Assembly: GCF_040802235.1 (NCBI RefSeq)
Contig: NC_133174.1
Location: 135,957,213-136,021,212, forward strand
Origin: Manis javanica
Lineage: Eukaryota; Chordata; Mammalia; Pholidota; Manidae
Length of the DNA stretch: 64,000 bases
Direction of reading: 5' to 3'
Made by a program: the position numbers and the translations under genes. The notes under the pieces are model-generated. The model saw only the letters and a list, made by a program, of their open reading frames with translations, was not told the origin of the DNA and ran no database searches. This document shows, piece by piece, positions 24,165 to 36,445 of the stretch (position 1 is the stretch's first letter; each line of letters begins with the position of its first letter).

Positions 24165-24460
24165 CAAGACCCAGCTCAAAGTTGATGTTTTCTAAGAAAT
24201 CTTTCCCCCATAATCCCTGTCTGGTAGCTATTTTCTGCCTCCTTGGGACTTCCGATGTTCATTGGTTCCTATTACCAGGACTCACTGTCTATCATTTCAA
24301 AAATATTCTGAAGTTTTATTTATGTGTTTTATCTCTCTCAGTAGATTACCATTTTCTCAAGGAAAGGGCTTTATAAGGGATTTTTACTTTGTTGATATGG
24401 TCCCATGTACAATTCAGTAATTTAAAGCATTTGTGGAGTACCTGTTCTGAAAAACAGTGT
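24165..24460 (+). mobile_element. L2 LINE 3' end
   Basis: The segment 'gacccagctcaaagttgatgttttctaagaaatctttcccccataatccc' and 'gtagattaccattttctcaaggaaagggc' follow the L2 terminal order. Confidence 0.75.
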
Positions 24461-24814
24461 ATTGGATACTTTTAAAACTAATGAACAGATTAATTGCTTT
24501 TGGAAGGAGAGGCTTCTGACCAGAGTTAGAAGAGGACAGCCTCTAAGACCTCAGCATCCAGACTTCATGACCTTCAGTGACCTTGTAGTCACCCCCCGGT
24601 GCCCCTGGATCTGGAAGACTATGGTTCTTGGCCTCGGGAACCCTGCCCTTGTCCCAGGACCTTTCTTTGCCCTTTTGTCTTTGTCTGAAGCTGAGGTTCT
24701 GTTTATTGTTAGGCCAGCCTTTATCTTCCGTAGAAGAAATGTATCTTCACTATTTGTACTAGACTGTTGTTTGAGTCAGTCTCTCTGGTGTTAGCTTTCT
24801 CAAAATCGGTCCCA

Positions 24815-24975
24815 GTCCCCTAGTGTGCTTGACAAAATGCAGATTCCCAAGCCCAATCCTGAACCTTCAAGATACTATCAGTGATGGGACCTAGGAATCT
24901 GCATCTTAACCTACTTACCGCAAGCGATCCTGAAGCACACCAGTAATGGAGAGCCCGGTCTCTAGTAGCTCGCGG
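24815..24975 (+). mobile_element. MER5-type hAT DNA transposon fragment
   Basis: ACAAAATGCAGATTCCCAAG and 'gtgatgggacctaggaatctgcatcttaac' match the internal parts of MER5A-like non-autonomous Charlie elements. Both ends are degraded. Confidence 0.55.
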
Positions 24976-25560
24976 GCCGCTATGGCGGGTTCCATCTCCA
25001 CTCTGCACATCTCCACTTAGCCTCCTCTTCCTCCATCTGTGCAGAGCAGACGGCCTTTTCTTTCTGCCGGGCTCTTTCTAGCCTGTGAAGTCAGCTCTTA
25101 CTTAGATGCAAAGCAGGTCTGCCCATCAGGACTGAGCACAGTGGCCAACAAAGCCCGTTGTTTATGTAGCCACCTCTAGTGCCCTTTCCTTTGGCTGTTT
25201 GCCACAAATTTCAGAACCCAGGCATCTTCAGGGGTGTCATCTTCAAAAAGCTTTCATATTTTGGGCTATACAGTAATATTTTAAATGAACATTACTCATT
25301 ATGTAGGCAACCATGCCACCAAGGAACAAGGATATTCTATTATGTTCAGAGCCGTGTACTCATACAGAAGCCATTTTAGGCACATTCAGAATAGTGTATG
25401 TTTGTATTAATTCCAATACTGTTTATTGTGTATGCTTTTTGTGCTGGATACTATACTAGGCAATATGGGGCTAAAAAAAGTTGTAAGGAGCAGTTCTGAC
25501 ACATGGTCTGTATTGTCACATTCTTATTGGTGTTCTCCTGCTCATTTTCCTAGAAAGCTA
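24976..25560. other. Intergenic sequence, no gene seen
   Basis: There are no assignable repeats or coding signals in this stretch. Confidence 0.45.
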
Positions 25561-25564
25561 AGTC

Positions 25565-26120
25565 AAATTGAAAGAAACCATTTATTCAGCAAATAATGAA
25601 TGAATGCCGGGCACTGTTCTGGGTCCTGGAGACATAATGGTAGCCAGGACAGACATGGTTGTTGTCCTCTTGGAACTGACAGTCTAATGGGGGATATAGG
25701 CAATAAGTAGATAAATGAATAGATTGAATAATTACATATTGTGAAATGTATAAACTCAGTGCAAACAACAGTATGATATATTCTAGGAGGTTGAGTGGAG
25801 ATAAAGAGTCGTGGATGAGTCAAGGTAATTTGGAAATGCAGGCATCTAGACTTGCTGATGGGTTGGATGTAATGAAAGATGATTCCTACATTTCTGTCTT
25901 GAGCAACTGAGTGGATGGTGCTATCATTTACTCATATGGGAAAGACAGGAGATATATTTTGGCTGTAGATGGGCTGAGGAAGTAGAAGCTGTAAATTTGA
26001 TATATTATGGTTCAGATGTTCTATGGGAAATGCAAAAATATATGTGGATATGTGACCATGGAATTCAGGAAAGGGCCAGGGCTAGAAATGTGAAGTTGGT
26101 TGATTAGCATGGAGGTAATC
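25565..26120 (+). repeat. Old interspersed repeat, further copy
   Basis: It opens with 'tttattcagcaaataatgaatgaatgccgggcactgttctggg' and continues with 'tggtgctatcatttactcatatgggaaagac', the same order as in the 7790-8765 copy but with an internal gap. Confidence 0.55.
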
Positions 26121-26149
26121 TTCCTGGATAGAGAATGTGGCGAGAGAAG

Positions 26150-26830
26150 CGAGAGAGAGAAACCAAAAAGAAAGTATTTGAAGACATGCTCAAACTCACT
26201 AGTGATGTGAGAAATATAAATTAAAACATCAATGAGACCTCCCAGGGGAAGGTAAACTCTGAAAAGTGGAAACTGGCAAATGTTGATGAGGATGTAGGAT
26301 CAAGGAATCCTCATGTACTACTGACAGGAAACTGGAGCAGCTATTCTGGACAGTAATCTGGTAGGTCATGGTCAAATTAAGCACATACTCTATGACTTAG
26401 CAGCTCCATTCCTGGGCATGCAACTCAAAGGGTCAATGGGGGGCACTCGCAGTGATGTCCATGGTAACACTGACAATTACAGTGGTGGTGGTGAGTTGGA
26501 AACCATCTGCATGCCTAGCTCTGGGGGAGTGGATAAGCAGGAGGTGGTATCAATGAGCGCACCATGGAATACTGTGTAGCAGTAAACAACAGACCAGATG
26601 GATCTAACTAGTGTTGAGTAAAAAATGTGCAAAACATCATGCCACATATAATGCAATACCGTTTACATAAGCTAAGACCTATGCATACAAAATGACTCTT
26701 CATGTTGTATAAGAACATGTACAAATAAAAGGATACACACCGAATGCATTAAAACGATTACCCACCAGGGCAAAGGGAAATGAAATTGCGAGATGGTAAT
26801 GACAGGGAGTAAACATATAAATAAAATAAG
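26150..26830 (+). mobile_element. L1/HAL1 LINE fragment
   Basis: GAAGACATGCTCAAACTCAC, 'gaaatataaattaaaacatcaatgagacc' and 'ctatgacttagcagctccattcctgggcatgc' match the C-terminal L1 ORF2 segment. Later parts (GGAATACTGTGTAGCAGTAA) match its 3' UTR. The copy is highly decayed. Confidence 0.7.
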
Positions 26831-26944
26831 AGAAGAGCCTTGTGTAGGCCAATGATGATGGGCCATGATCTGAGGACTAATAGAACCCAATGCTCTAGAG
26901 GTACGTATCAGAAGAGAGAAAAGGTGAGACAAGGCAGCATGATG

Positions 26945-27078
26945 GGAGATCCGGGGGCTTGGGCGTTAAACAAACTGACTGGGCCGTTAGGCGGCTGTAT
27001 CACCTTGTGCAAGTCACACCTCTCTGAACTGAGTTTCTACGCCTGTAAAATATGGGATAAGAATACTTAACTTATAGG
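26945..27078 (+). repeat. MIR SINE
   Basis: The segment 'ttgtgcaagtcacacctctctgaactgagtttctacgcctgtaaaatatggg' is a clear MIR core. Confidence 0.7.
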
Positions 27079-27080
27079 CC

Positions 27081-27262
27081 AGTGGGTCTCCCTTTAGTGT
27101 GCATTAGTATCCCTCGGAGGGCTTGGGAACACAGAGCGCTAGGACCCGTTCCCATCTCTGAGGGGCTGGGATGGCATTGAGGATCTGCACTTCTGACAAG
27201 TTCCCAGGTGGTGCTGATGCTGAGCGTCTGGCCCCAGGACTACACTTGCGGAACCACTGTTG
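27081..27262 (+). mobile_element. MER5A-type DNA transposon, nearly full length
   Basis: It starts CCAGTGGGTCTCCCTTTAG and ends with GCGGAACCACTG, so the terminal inverted repeat CAGTGGTTC is present at both ends in degraded form. Internal CAAGTTCCCAGGTGGTGCTG is diagnostic. MER5A is a non-autonomous hAT element. Confidence 0.85.
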
Positions 27263-27289
27263 CAGGGATGCTGTGTGGCGAGAGCATCC

Positions 27290-27605
27290 CTGATCCCTAG
27301 GCCAGAAGTGGAACTTACTGTTGTTGCTTTCATAGTCCTCCACCACTTGGTTTCCACTTCTCTAGTTTCATTGCCCAGCACCAGCCTGCACACATCCTGT
27401 GTGCCAACCACAGCCAACCACCCACTGTTCCCTGAACCTTCTGGGCAGTTTTACTCATGGGGGCCTTTGCATGTTCTTGTCTCTCTTCCAAGAATGGCTC
27501 ACCCCCACCATGATCCCACTTTGGAAGAACACCCTCCTCTTCAAGGCCCAGCTCAAATGCCAGGAAATTGTCGCAAATCTTCTCCAGTTGAGATTAATTG
27601 GTTTT
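27290..27605 (+). mobile_element. L2 LINE, ORF2 3' end
   Basis: The segment 'gggggcctttgcatgttcttgtctctcttccaagaatggctc' followed by 'caaggcccagctcaaatgcc' is the L2 C-terminal region and start of the 3' UTR. Confidence 0.8.
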
Positions 27606-27609
27606 CCCC

Positions 27610-27870
27610 AATGATACTTCATCTGCTCATTTATTCATTCATTTTGTAAATAAATACTGAGTATCTGCCATGTGCCAGACTCTGTGCTAGCTGCTGGGAA
27701 AGTAGTGTTAAGCAAAATCAGGTGCTGTCCATGCTCTCAAGAAGCTCAAGTCCTTAGAGGAGAAAAGAGAAGTCATTGAAATAAACAAAAATGAACATAA
27801 CATTACAATAGTGACAAATAATAAGGCAGGGTGGAAGGCCATGTAGCATGAAACACCTTAAACAAAGGTT
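27610..27870 (+). repeat. Old interspersed repeat, 5' part
   Basis: The segment 'aaatactgagtatctgccatgtgccagactctgtgctagctgctggg' followed by 'gaagctcaagtccttagaggag' matches the beginning of the family seen at 3991 and 7790. A second partial copy with the same opening lies at about 28035-28170. Confidence 0.55.
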
Positions 27871-28034
27871 TGCAGAGGCTTAAAATGGCTTTGTCTGTAT
27901 GAATTGTTGAACTCTGTGAGGTTGGAATGGGGGTAACAACCCAAAAATGACTTAGGTTTACAAGTGCCTTTTATACAGTGAACCTATTTTCAGGCCCATT
28001 ATGAAGATGATTTCATTAATTGTCATAATAGCAC

Positions 28035-28170
28035 AATATGTAATCTCACAGCAACACTTACTGAGCACATACTATGTTCTTCCTAGTGTTCTAGCTAGTG
28101 CCAGAGGTGTCAAGATAAATAAGACCTTGCCCTTGCTCTCAAGTGGCTCACAGTCCACTGGGAGAGTTTG
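28035..28170 (+). repeat. Old interspersed repeat, 5' fragment
   Basis: The segment 'cttactgagcacatactatgttcttcctagtgttctagc' and 'tctcaagtggctcacagtccactgggag' repeat the opening of this family. Confidence 0.5.
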
Positions 28171-28379
28171 TATTATACACTAAGCTCCACCCCAAGGCAT
28201 GAGATTAGAAAAGGTCTAATCACCTACCTTTCCCATCCCCCACCAATATTCAAGCTCCACGTGGATGGAGTTATTTTCCCACTTGTTCACTAGTGTTGCC
28301 CAGGACCAAAACCAGTACCTAGCGTACAATGGACAAATAATAATACCTGCTGAATGAATGAGTACACCTCTTCTCTCCC

Positions 28380-28820
28380 ACCCTGGTTCATGCTTTCAGC
28401 ATCATTCACCTCAATTTTGCAGTTGGGCTTTCCTGACTCTAGTGATGCCATCTTTAAACCATCCTCCATGCCACAAAAAACAAAAAAACCCCAAAACACA
28501 ACAATGTAGCTCTTCCTATTTAAAACCTTTCAGCTACTCCCTCTGTGCTCTTGGGAAAATTACTCTAGCATAATTTTACGTTAGACTCTGGGGGCTGCCA
28601 AGCCCTTTGTGATCTGGATCTGGTGTTCATCTTCTGTCTCAGCTGCTGTCCAACCCAGTGGCCCCCATTGGTCCAGCCAGAGTAGTGGTTCCTTGAATGT
28701 GCCGGATTCTTTCTCTTCTGAAACCTCCGCTCCTCAGTCCTGTTTCCCGTGGCCACTGCTGAAGAACAGGAACGAAAAGCTGAATTTCCCTACTTTGAGA
28801 TGAGCCCGCCAAAGACTTCC
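28380..28820 (+). mobile_element. L2 LINE, ORF2 3' fragment
   Basis: Pieces such as 'aaaacctttcagctactccctctgtgctc' and 'ccaagccctttgtgatctgg' follow the L2 coding order. The copy is interrupted and diverged. Confidence 0.6.
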
Positions 28821-29935
28821 TTGGATTTTTTCTTACATACTCAGCTTTCAACCTGGGGATGGGACGATGGAGTTATTTATTATGATTTCATTAATAGTTG
28901 AAAAGAGAATTCCCATGGTTTTATAGTCCCTCAAACATTTGTAGCTCCTAACTTAACACCTCCGTTCTCAAATTAATTTCAGATGAATATGCAATAGGTT
29001 GATGTGTGTTCGCTATACTTTCTGCTGCAGAAGGTAAAGCAAGTTATTGTGACCTGTCCTTAAAGAAATGCTCCCCTATTTTTTGAATCAGTAAAAGACC
29101 AAGAGTGTTGTCTCTTGTGGCTCTGCTACAGACAGAGCATATCTCTGTATTTCAGTTTTCCTAACTTACAGATGGAAAATCAATCTGTCTCCTTACCTAC
29201 AGAGTGCTTCAGGATCCCAGATGGGTCTGCCCCATAAATTCAAAGCATAGGGTAGAAAAGGGCAAACACGAAGGTCATGGCTGGATCATGTGGCTGCTCC
29301 TCAAGAGAAGGTTCCACTCTCTTAGGAATGTCTGCATCTTCTTCCTGCCATGTTGGTGACTGTTAACACCTGGCCGTTTGGTGCCATAAGAAGAAACTTC
29401 ATTAAAATATTTTGGCACTTCTGCTTTTAGTTGAACTAGGAAGCTGTGAAGCATAAAAACAGGGCATGAAAATGAAACACATCCTGAGGCTGATTATGAA
29501 ACTTTTTCAGACACAAGAAAAGTCTCACTTCAGTCTACATTTCAGTTTGGGTGGGAGTTTGCTGGTTTCCTTCACTTAAACCAGCAGATCTGTCTGCTTT
29601 CTGACTATCCATTTCTTGGCTGCCATGGCCTTCTGAATTCCTTGGGACACACTGGGGCAATTCTAAGCAAGTCAGACAGTGGAAACTTCCAGGTAGAGAA
29701 AGGTCTCTGCTGTCCTTTGCCCCCATTCCAAAAAGTCTGAATGTGAAGGTTGATCCATAGACTTCTGAGCAAATAGTCTGTGAGCTGAACCAACCCTGGG
29801 AGATCAGGACTGCATCCTGCAGAGACCCTCAGGCACAAGGCAGTCTATCTCATCACAGGGTCATTTGTTTGAGTAAAAACACAAAAATCAATTTCTAAAT
29901 CAGAGAGTTGAGAATTGCCAGCTCAGGTCTGAGTA
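28821..29935. other. Intergenic sequence, no gene seen
   Basis: There is no assignable repeat or gene. Two minus-strand open frames at 29535-29838 overlap and carry no family signature. Confidence 0.45.
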
Positions 29936-29939
29936 GATG

Positions 29940-30190
29940 GTTCATATTCCGACTGGGTCCCTTTCAAATGAACCTCATTTGCCATATTTCAGTCTTCCAG
30001 TTCCTCTGGTGAAAAACCTTGGAGTGATTCTTGAGTTCTTCCCCATTCCCAATCCAAACCATCAAGGAATCCTATCAGCTTTACCCTCAAAACATGTCCA
30101 GGATCTGACCAATTCTAACCACCTCCCCTGCTACTACCCTAATTTAAACCATTAACTCTCACCTGGATTACTCAATAGTGCCTTTCTTGG
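29940..30190 (+). mobile_element. L2 LINE, internal ORF2 fragment
   Basis: AAAAACCTTGGAGTGATTCT (from the reading KNLGVILE), 'caaaacatgtccaggatctgacc' and 'ctcacctggattactcaatag' are consecutive L2 ORF2 landmarks. The frame carries KNLGVILEFF, typical of the region after the reverse transcriptase core. Confidence 0.8.
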
Positions 30191-30399
30191 ACCTACGGAT
30201 TTATACTTTTCACCAAAATTGGAACTTTTTAAACTACTTATTCGTCAATCATTTTTTCTGTCCCCTTTCTTCTTGTTTGGGGACTCCAGTTACATATATG
30301 CTAGGCAGCTTGAAGTTGCTTCACAGTTCATCAATGTGGTGTTCATTTTGGGGGGATTCCTTCTTTGCCCTGTTCCATGTGGACGATTTCTACTGATAT

Positions 30400-30860
30400 G
30401 TCTAATGCATTTGCTTTTCTTATGCAGTATCAAATTTCCTGCTAATCCCAATCCATGGTATTTCATTTCTGACATCATTTTCATCCCTTACAAGTTCCAT
30501 TTAGATCTTTTTTCTGTCTTCCATTCTCTATTTAACACATTCAGTCTTTCCTCTAGCTTCTTGAGTATATGGAATGCAGTTTTAATGTTCTTATCTACTA
30601 ATTCTATCATCTGTGTTAATTCTGGGTCACTTACAATTGATTAACTTCTCTCCTCATTATAGCTAGTACTTTTCTCCTCGCAGGTCTGATAATTTTTGAT
30701 GGGATGCCAGATTTTATGATCTTTTTACTTTCTAGGAAGTTATATATTTTTTGTTGTCCTATAGATATCCTTGAGCTTTGTACTGACCACATTTCAGCTT
30801 TCTGGAGAAGGGGGGATAACTTCGTGGTCTTCTCTATGGTACTCTTGACTTTTTCTACTG
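30400..30860 (-). mobile_element. L1-like untranslated region, antisense, tentative
   Basis: The segment 'cttgagtatatggaatgcagttttaatgttcttatctactaattctatcatctgtg' and the following 'gatgggatgccagattttatgatc' resemble the reverse of an old L1 untranslated region. Alternatively it is another old repeat. The ORF at 30219-30644 (141 codons) lies in it and is incidental. Confidence 0.45.
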
Positions 30861-33800
30861 GATAGTTAGGGTTAATGTGGAGTTTGGTGCTTGGACAGAA
30901 GCAACTATCTACAAACTACCCTGTGAAGTCAACTTTGAGCTAAAATTCTCACTGATCGTGTTCCTTTGTTACTTTCCCTCTTTGGAGGGGACTTGGTACT
31001 GCCATCAGTACTGCTTTGTTCATCTCCTTTCCACCTGGCTTCTTCCCTATGCAGTTTTCCCCTCACTGTTTGCAAGGGATGTGCAGTTGTTGGGGGTCCT
31101 GGCTTGTGACTGTTAATGAGTGTGGCTATGGGCCTGTCCAGATTCAAACTCTGTATCCTTTATAATTGGAACATTTGAGGCATCACTGGAAAAATAAAAA
31201 CTAGTTGTGGATGTGTTAATACAAAGAACATAATCATGGATTTTCTAAATTTCTAGAGAAAATCTTGCTTTTGAGGCATCTCTATCATAATCAGTATTTT
31301 TAGTAAGGATTACATCTTAAATATATGCCATTTTCAAGTAGATACTGATCATGTTTGTTAAGGGAAGAAAGAAGGATGACAAATGGAGTGGAACCATAGT
31401 ATTTCCTATTGAAATCTGCTCTGAAGTATAAAATATTAGGTGACACAAATGTATTCTCTCTTGAAAGGCTTTTGTTGTATGACTTCTATATGGGAAAAAT
31501 GAAGGATAGATGACAGTTAATACTTTTTGTAAATGGAAATAGCATTTTGAGTCTGCCTGAGAAGAAATTGTCTATGAACATCATCTTTCTGAATAAAAAC
31601 AGGATTTCCTTTGTGGTTTAATTCAGTAAGCAATTATGGTAAAGCATTATTAATTCAGATGTACTCATTTTCAACATGTGATCTTCTGTACACAGTAGAC
31701 TTGCCTAGTAGGTTTCTTCTTCATGACATTTTAGATAATTCCTGTCATTGGCATTTATTTGACCATTATCCATAACTTTGTCTTATTAAGCCCCCATCCT
31801 TCTTAATCCTATTCTGCTTGTCATCATCCTAGCTACCTACCCTTCCACATAGTTCATTTGTGACTCATGTTCTCATCTTGATCTCAAAGCAGAGACCCCA
31901 TGAGCCACCTTGATAATGAACTTTTAGATGTGTACAGTGCTTTTCACTTTAGAAATACTTTTTTATTTCATTTGATCTTCACAAGAGGTTATTTTTCTCC
32001 CCATTTTTACAACTACGAACATTGATGTTCTGTGTTAGTCATTAATACTGTTCACCAAATGTTTCCATTTCCCCCCCTCCCCTGCAGATGCTAGGATGGC
32101 ACTTCCTGGCTTCTTCATGGTTGTATGAAACAAGATGACTGGTACTCACCACCGAGTGGTTAGTAGAGGTGACATGCACCACATCTGTGCTGAGCACTCA
32201 CTGATTACTGTCACACCCTCCAAAGCTCTCTTTTCCCTTTGCCACAGTGACTGGCAATGTTTGCAATAGCAGCCGTTAGTAATAGCATGAGTTTCTGGAA
32301 TATAGTAGCTGTAAGTTATTGTAGGCATCCTGACTGCTAACTCAGTAATACATATACACTGGACTATAATGCAAGTCTCCTCACCCATCCCACTTTCCAT
32401 GACACTGGTGTTTCCAGAAGACAAAAATGTCTTCCTGCTAGCAGTTAAGCAGTGTTATTTAATTTAACTTGCTTAGTCCAAGTCTCTAAACACTAAGATG
32501 CTCTGTGAATCTCCAGGATGTACACACTAGGTAAAATTTTCCAAAATTACTTGACCAGAAAACCTATGCTTTCATGCATAAGAACTTGCAGGATTAGCAT
32601 TCCTCAGAACACACTTTAGGAAGCATTGCTGTCTCTTTAGGAATCACATGTCTCTTTAGGAACACACTTTAGGAATCCTGGCTGTCTCTTCATGTGCCTT
32701 TCTTCATCTTCCTGGGGTTAAGGACTTTACTTAGATTGGAGATCACTTTCCAGCAAGATCAGCCCACACTGGGCAGAGTCTGAGATGTAGCCTTATAAAG
32801 AGCTACCATAACAATTAGGGAAGGCTTTAGTGAGAGAACTCACTAAGTGCCAACTACTCTTTACATATTTCATCACTTAACCGTGTAGGCATTATTGGTA
32901 TCTCCACTTACAGACAAGGAACTTACCCAGTGGCACCCACACATTGTGAGTGCAAGTCGGGATTTGTATCCATAGCCGTCTAATTTCAACAATAGGCGTA
33001 TAGCCATTATGCTCTCCTGCTTCCCCCTAGTTCATGAACTCCAGTTCTTACCAAAGATGCTTTCTGCTGCATTGGCTTTTCTCTTTACTAGTATCATCAG
33101 TGGAATTTGAGGGGATTAGCAATGGGGACTGTATGGCAGCAGACCTGTGGGATGTAATATGGAGGACTTTCATGTTTGGGTACCCAAGTATTATAGTTTT
33201 CTCCTCAAAAGTCAATCTTATAGATAAACCATCTTCCAAAACGGTGGTAATCAGTAAGCAAAATACTTTCAAAAAGACTTTGATGAATAGAGTCACTTTC
33301 TAATTTTAGGCAACGTCATTTTGATGTCAAAAAGAAGCTGCAGTGTGGTTTACGTCACCAGCAGAAACTGGTTACAAACTGACCTGTCTTCTATGGATGG
33401 TTTTGGTCATTTGTAACTGAAGAAATAAGTTAAATTGCTATGCCTCTAAAAGGTCACTTCTTCTAAATCAAAAAGTCAGTTCTTTTTCTTATACTGCTAA
33501 AATATTGGATTTGGGCAATTTTGTCTCCCCCCCATATTTAGTTTCTGAGATTAGGTCCACAGAGATCAAGAGACATGAGTCATAAATTAAAAGGCCTCTG
33601 ATTCATCTGGAATTTGTTGAGCAGATGAGTCAGTGTATTGATGAACTTGAGTGGTTACCCACATTTTCCCTTTCATTACTTGTCATCCAGAATTGGTAGT
33701 GAGGGAGTATTTCATACTTTTTGATCCTCAGACTTTCTTTGCTATGGTCTGGTTAGCTTTTTAAAAATTTCTTGGTGGTCTCCTCAGCACTGAAGATCAA

Positions 33801-34070
33801 GCCATAAACAAAGGCGTTGATTGACTCAGTGAGTTAAATCACTTGGTGTTTAATTATGAACTACTTGGAGACTGTTAAAAATTCATGCAGTCTTGTATTT
33901 GTGGTGGTACAGGTTTAAAAGTCATTAAGAAACAGCATGACTAGCTTAGATAATTAATATCTGGCTTGAAAAATAAAAATATTGCAATTATGAACAGCAT
34001 GACCCTTGGTCAATTATCTATCACATTTTTTCAAGTAAACTCCACAATTCAAACGGATTCATTATGAAAT
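30861..34070. other. Intergenic sequence with a few MIR/L2 remnants
   Basis: No gene is seen. Reversed MIR-like sequence lies near 31920-32020 and 32860-32990 ('tccacttacagacaaggaacttaccc'). A local duplication lies at 32608-32690. The remainder is unassigned AT-rich sequence. Confidence 0.5.
32608..32690. repeat. Short direct duplication
   Basis: AACACACTTTAGGAA...GCTGTCTCTT occurs at about 32608-32637 and again at 32661-32690, a 53-bp offset, with GTCTCTTTAGGA also repeated between them. No mobile element is evident. Confidence 0.85.
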
Positions 34071-34074
34071 TGGC

Positions 34075-34230
34075 CATTCATTCATTCATTCATTTGTTCA
34101 ACAAGCATTTATTACTATTAATTACTAGGTGACAAGAACTGTGCTGGAAACTAATGGATACAGAGATGAACAAAATTCTTCCTGTCCACAGAGAACTTAT
34201 AATCTAACAAAGGAGTTAATACCTTAATGC
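34075..34230 (+). repeat. Old interspersed repeat, 5' fragment
   Basis: It opens with ATTC repeats, then 'gttcaacaagcatttattac...gacaagaactgtgctggaaac' and 'cacagagaacttataatctaac', the same opening as at 27610. Confidence 0.5.
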
Positions 34231-34477
34231 ACAAAATACCTTTTAATATAAGATGCATGTAGAAAATGAGTAATACAAGGAATATACCGAAGTAACTCAA
34301 AGAAGAGATATCTTACTTTCAGAGGGAATATAGGAAAAGCTTCACAGAATACATAGGAGTCTGAGAAGCCATAATGGACACAGAAGGCATGATCAGAAAG
34401 CACGAAGTCGTTAATATAAGGAACATTCAGGGACTGAAACTCAGGTATTTTATCAACCACAAATGCATAGTGTAGAG

Positions 34478-34655
34478 CAGTGCCTCCCAAACTCTCATTT
34501 GTAAGAACCATGTGAAGATGTTGTTGAAACGCAGATTCTTTCTTTGGCAGGCCCAGGGCTGGGTGTACGATTCTGCATTTATAACCAGCTCCCAAGTGAG
34601 GCTCATGCTGTTGGTCTACCGACTACATTTTCCTAGGGCACTGTGTCATGAGTCA
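34478..34655 (+). mobile_element. MER5A-type DNA transposon
   Basis: CAGTGCCTCCCAAACTCTCA at the start, AACGCAGATTCTTTCTTTGG inside, and 'ccaagtgaggctcatgctgttgg' near the end match MER5A. The left terminal CAGTG is intact and the right end is degraded. Confidence 0.7.
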
Positions 34656-34726
34656 AAGACCTAGGTGTGCTGATGGTCATAGTGTGATACAGATTGTGGG
34701 GTATAGGATTCTATAAGAAAGTGAGT

Positions 34727-34865
34727 TCAGTGAGCACTGGGGTGGTTAGAGATTGTTTCATGGGAGGAATAAAGTTAGAACTAGTATGTGAAAGAGGTCA
34801 GTGAGCACTGGGGTAGTTAGACAATGTTTCATGGGAGAAGTGGAGCTAGAACTAGTATGTAAAAG
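34727..34865. repeat. 71-bp tandem duplication
   Basis: Two consecutive units start with TCAGTGAGCACTGGGG at 34727 and 34798. They continue in parallel through TGTTTCATGGGAG and AGAACTAGTATGT to AAAG. They differ at about ten positions by eye. Confidence 0.9.
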
Positions 34866-34869
34866 GGTA

Positions 34870-36250
34870 GAGGACTCAGTCAAACATGGTTGAGGAGGCA
34901 GAGATTCCAGGAAGGTAAAATATGGTGAACAAATGTGTACAGGAAGCCATGCATAGGATGTATCCAGACAACAATGAGAAGACCAATCTGGCTGGAGCAG
35001 AGGCATTGTGGAGCAGATTAGTGGGTTATAATGCCAAACACAAGGTTGGGACCAGATCATGGGGGTCTTGATAGTCAGACTAAGATGCCTGGATATCAGT
35101 ATATTTTGAAAAGTCAACAAAAAACATACCAAAAGTACCATCTTATGACTAAGCCATGTACCCAAAGCACTGGGCCTGCCTGAAGGGGGCACTTTTTCTA
35201 TTGGTACAGAGGTGTCATATGGGCCCCTGGCAAGGAAGGCTGGGAAAGTGACTATGTGGCTGGTTTGGGCTTCCACAGAGTGTCTATTTGCTAATGCTTA
35301 GTACTACTGTGTGCCAGGAGGAAAGAGCGAGAGTCAGCTAGACATAAAGGACCGACGATTAGGAGGAAGGTCAGGTGGGAAACTGAGATTTGGAAGGCAA
35401 TCGTTTCAGCCTTGGGGTGATGAAATTGCCCAAGGAGGAAGTCTAGGGCGGGAGTTCTTAGCATTTGTTTTCTACAGGATCGTGGGCCTCTTTGAAATTT
35501 GATGAAAGTTATGGACATTTTCACCCACATCAATGCACTGATGTGTAAGCAAACACAATTTGGCATAAACGTACAGAGGTTTCCTGGAACTCTTTGGAAG
35601 CATATCCCATGCTCTTCCTTCTAAAGAGGAAAATAAAAGATGTGGTGTATAAAGACCTGAAGAGGAAGCGTTAAAGAAAAACAAGGAACCCTCATCTTTG
35701 AGGAGGAGCTAAATGCTTCAGTATAAGTTTGCATGAGCAAATGGAAAAGACGGTTTCTAGAAAGAAACAGGGTATGTTAACATTATCATAGCTCAGTGAG
35801 GAAGAGCACATTGGACAGGGCAAAGTCAAGGTTGACATGCAAAAGAATTTCAGCATGTTGTAAACATAAAATCCTACTAAGAGAGTTAAGGCATAAGTAG
35901 GCAATGAGGGACTGGGGTTAGGAAAGAAGGATTTGAGGGAGGGAGAGACAGAGAGTGAAAAAGATGGGTAAGAGAAAAACTCTAGGATGAACAGGAAAAA
36001 GGTTGAGGAAGCTCATGTTAGTAAGTTAGGGTGGAACATTGTCGACTTAGGCTGTGTAGAGTTGGCAGCTTGAGGAAATGTTGGAATTGACCGTGGTGAA
36101 TATAGAGTCCGTAGGAGATGAAATCAAGATTTGCAATCAAGATTTGATGCAATACTAATGATGAAACGTATGGTGCTTTTGAGGTTGCAGTGTTTCTCTG
36201 TGCCAAGTGTTCTGTAAGGATTGACCACATATACATGACACAGTCAATTG
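34870..36250 (+). repeat. Old interspersed repeat, discontinuous 3' parts
   Basis: The segment 'aatctggctggagcagaggcattgtgg' followed by 'gaccagatcatgggggtcttgatagtcagac' matches the middle of the family seen at 7790-8765. Further similar pieces continue to about 36240. Minus-strand open frames at 34758-35276 and 35291-35566 fall in it and are incidental. Confidence 0.45.
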
Positions 36251-36382
36251 CAGGGCTAAGTACTTAGGACAAAATGCTGGGTATACCTGCTCCAAGCTGT
36301 AATCTTCTCATGTTGCTGTAAGCCTGTTTTCTGTAAACAACTTTCCAGGAGTAGTTACTTTGCCCATCTAGCCAAATTCTTC

Positions 36383-36445
36383 CTTTGGAGTGGCAGTATC
36401 ATCTCCATAGTTGATCCACTGGAGAGGCAGTGATTGATGGAGAAA
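36383..36445 (+). pseudogene. Possible U4 snRNA-like pseudogene fragment
   Basis: CTTTGGAGTGGCAGTATC resembles the 5' end of U4 snRNA, in which CTTTG, AGTGGCAGTATC and a GTTTATCC-like block follow each other. Here GTTGATCC and GAGGCAGTGATTGATGG follow with a small insertion. Only the first 60 or so bases are similar, with no Sm site or 3' stem, so it would be a truncated retropseudogene. Chance similarity is possible. Confidence 0.3.

Noticed and set aside
30219..30644. 141-codon plus-strand frame with hydrophobic stretches
   Set aside because: It lies in an old L1-like antisense region. The hydrophobic look comes from T-rich sequence.
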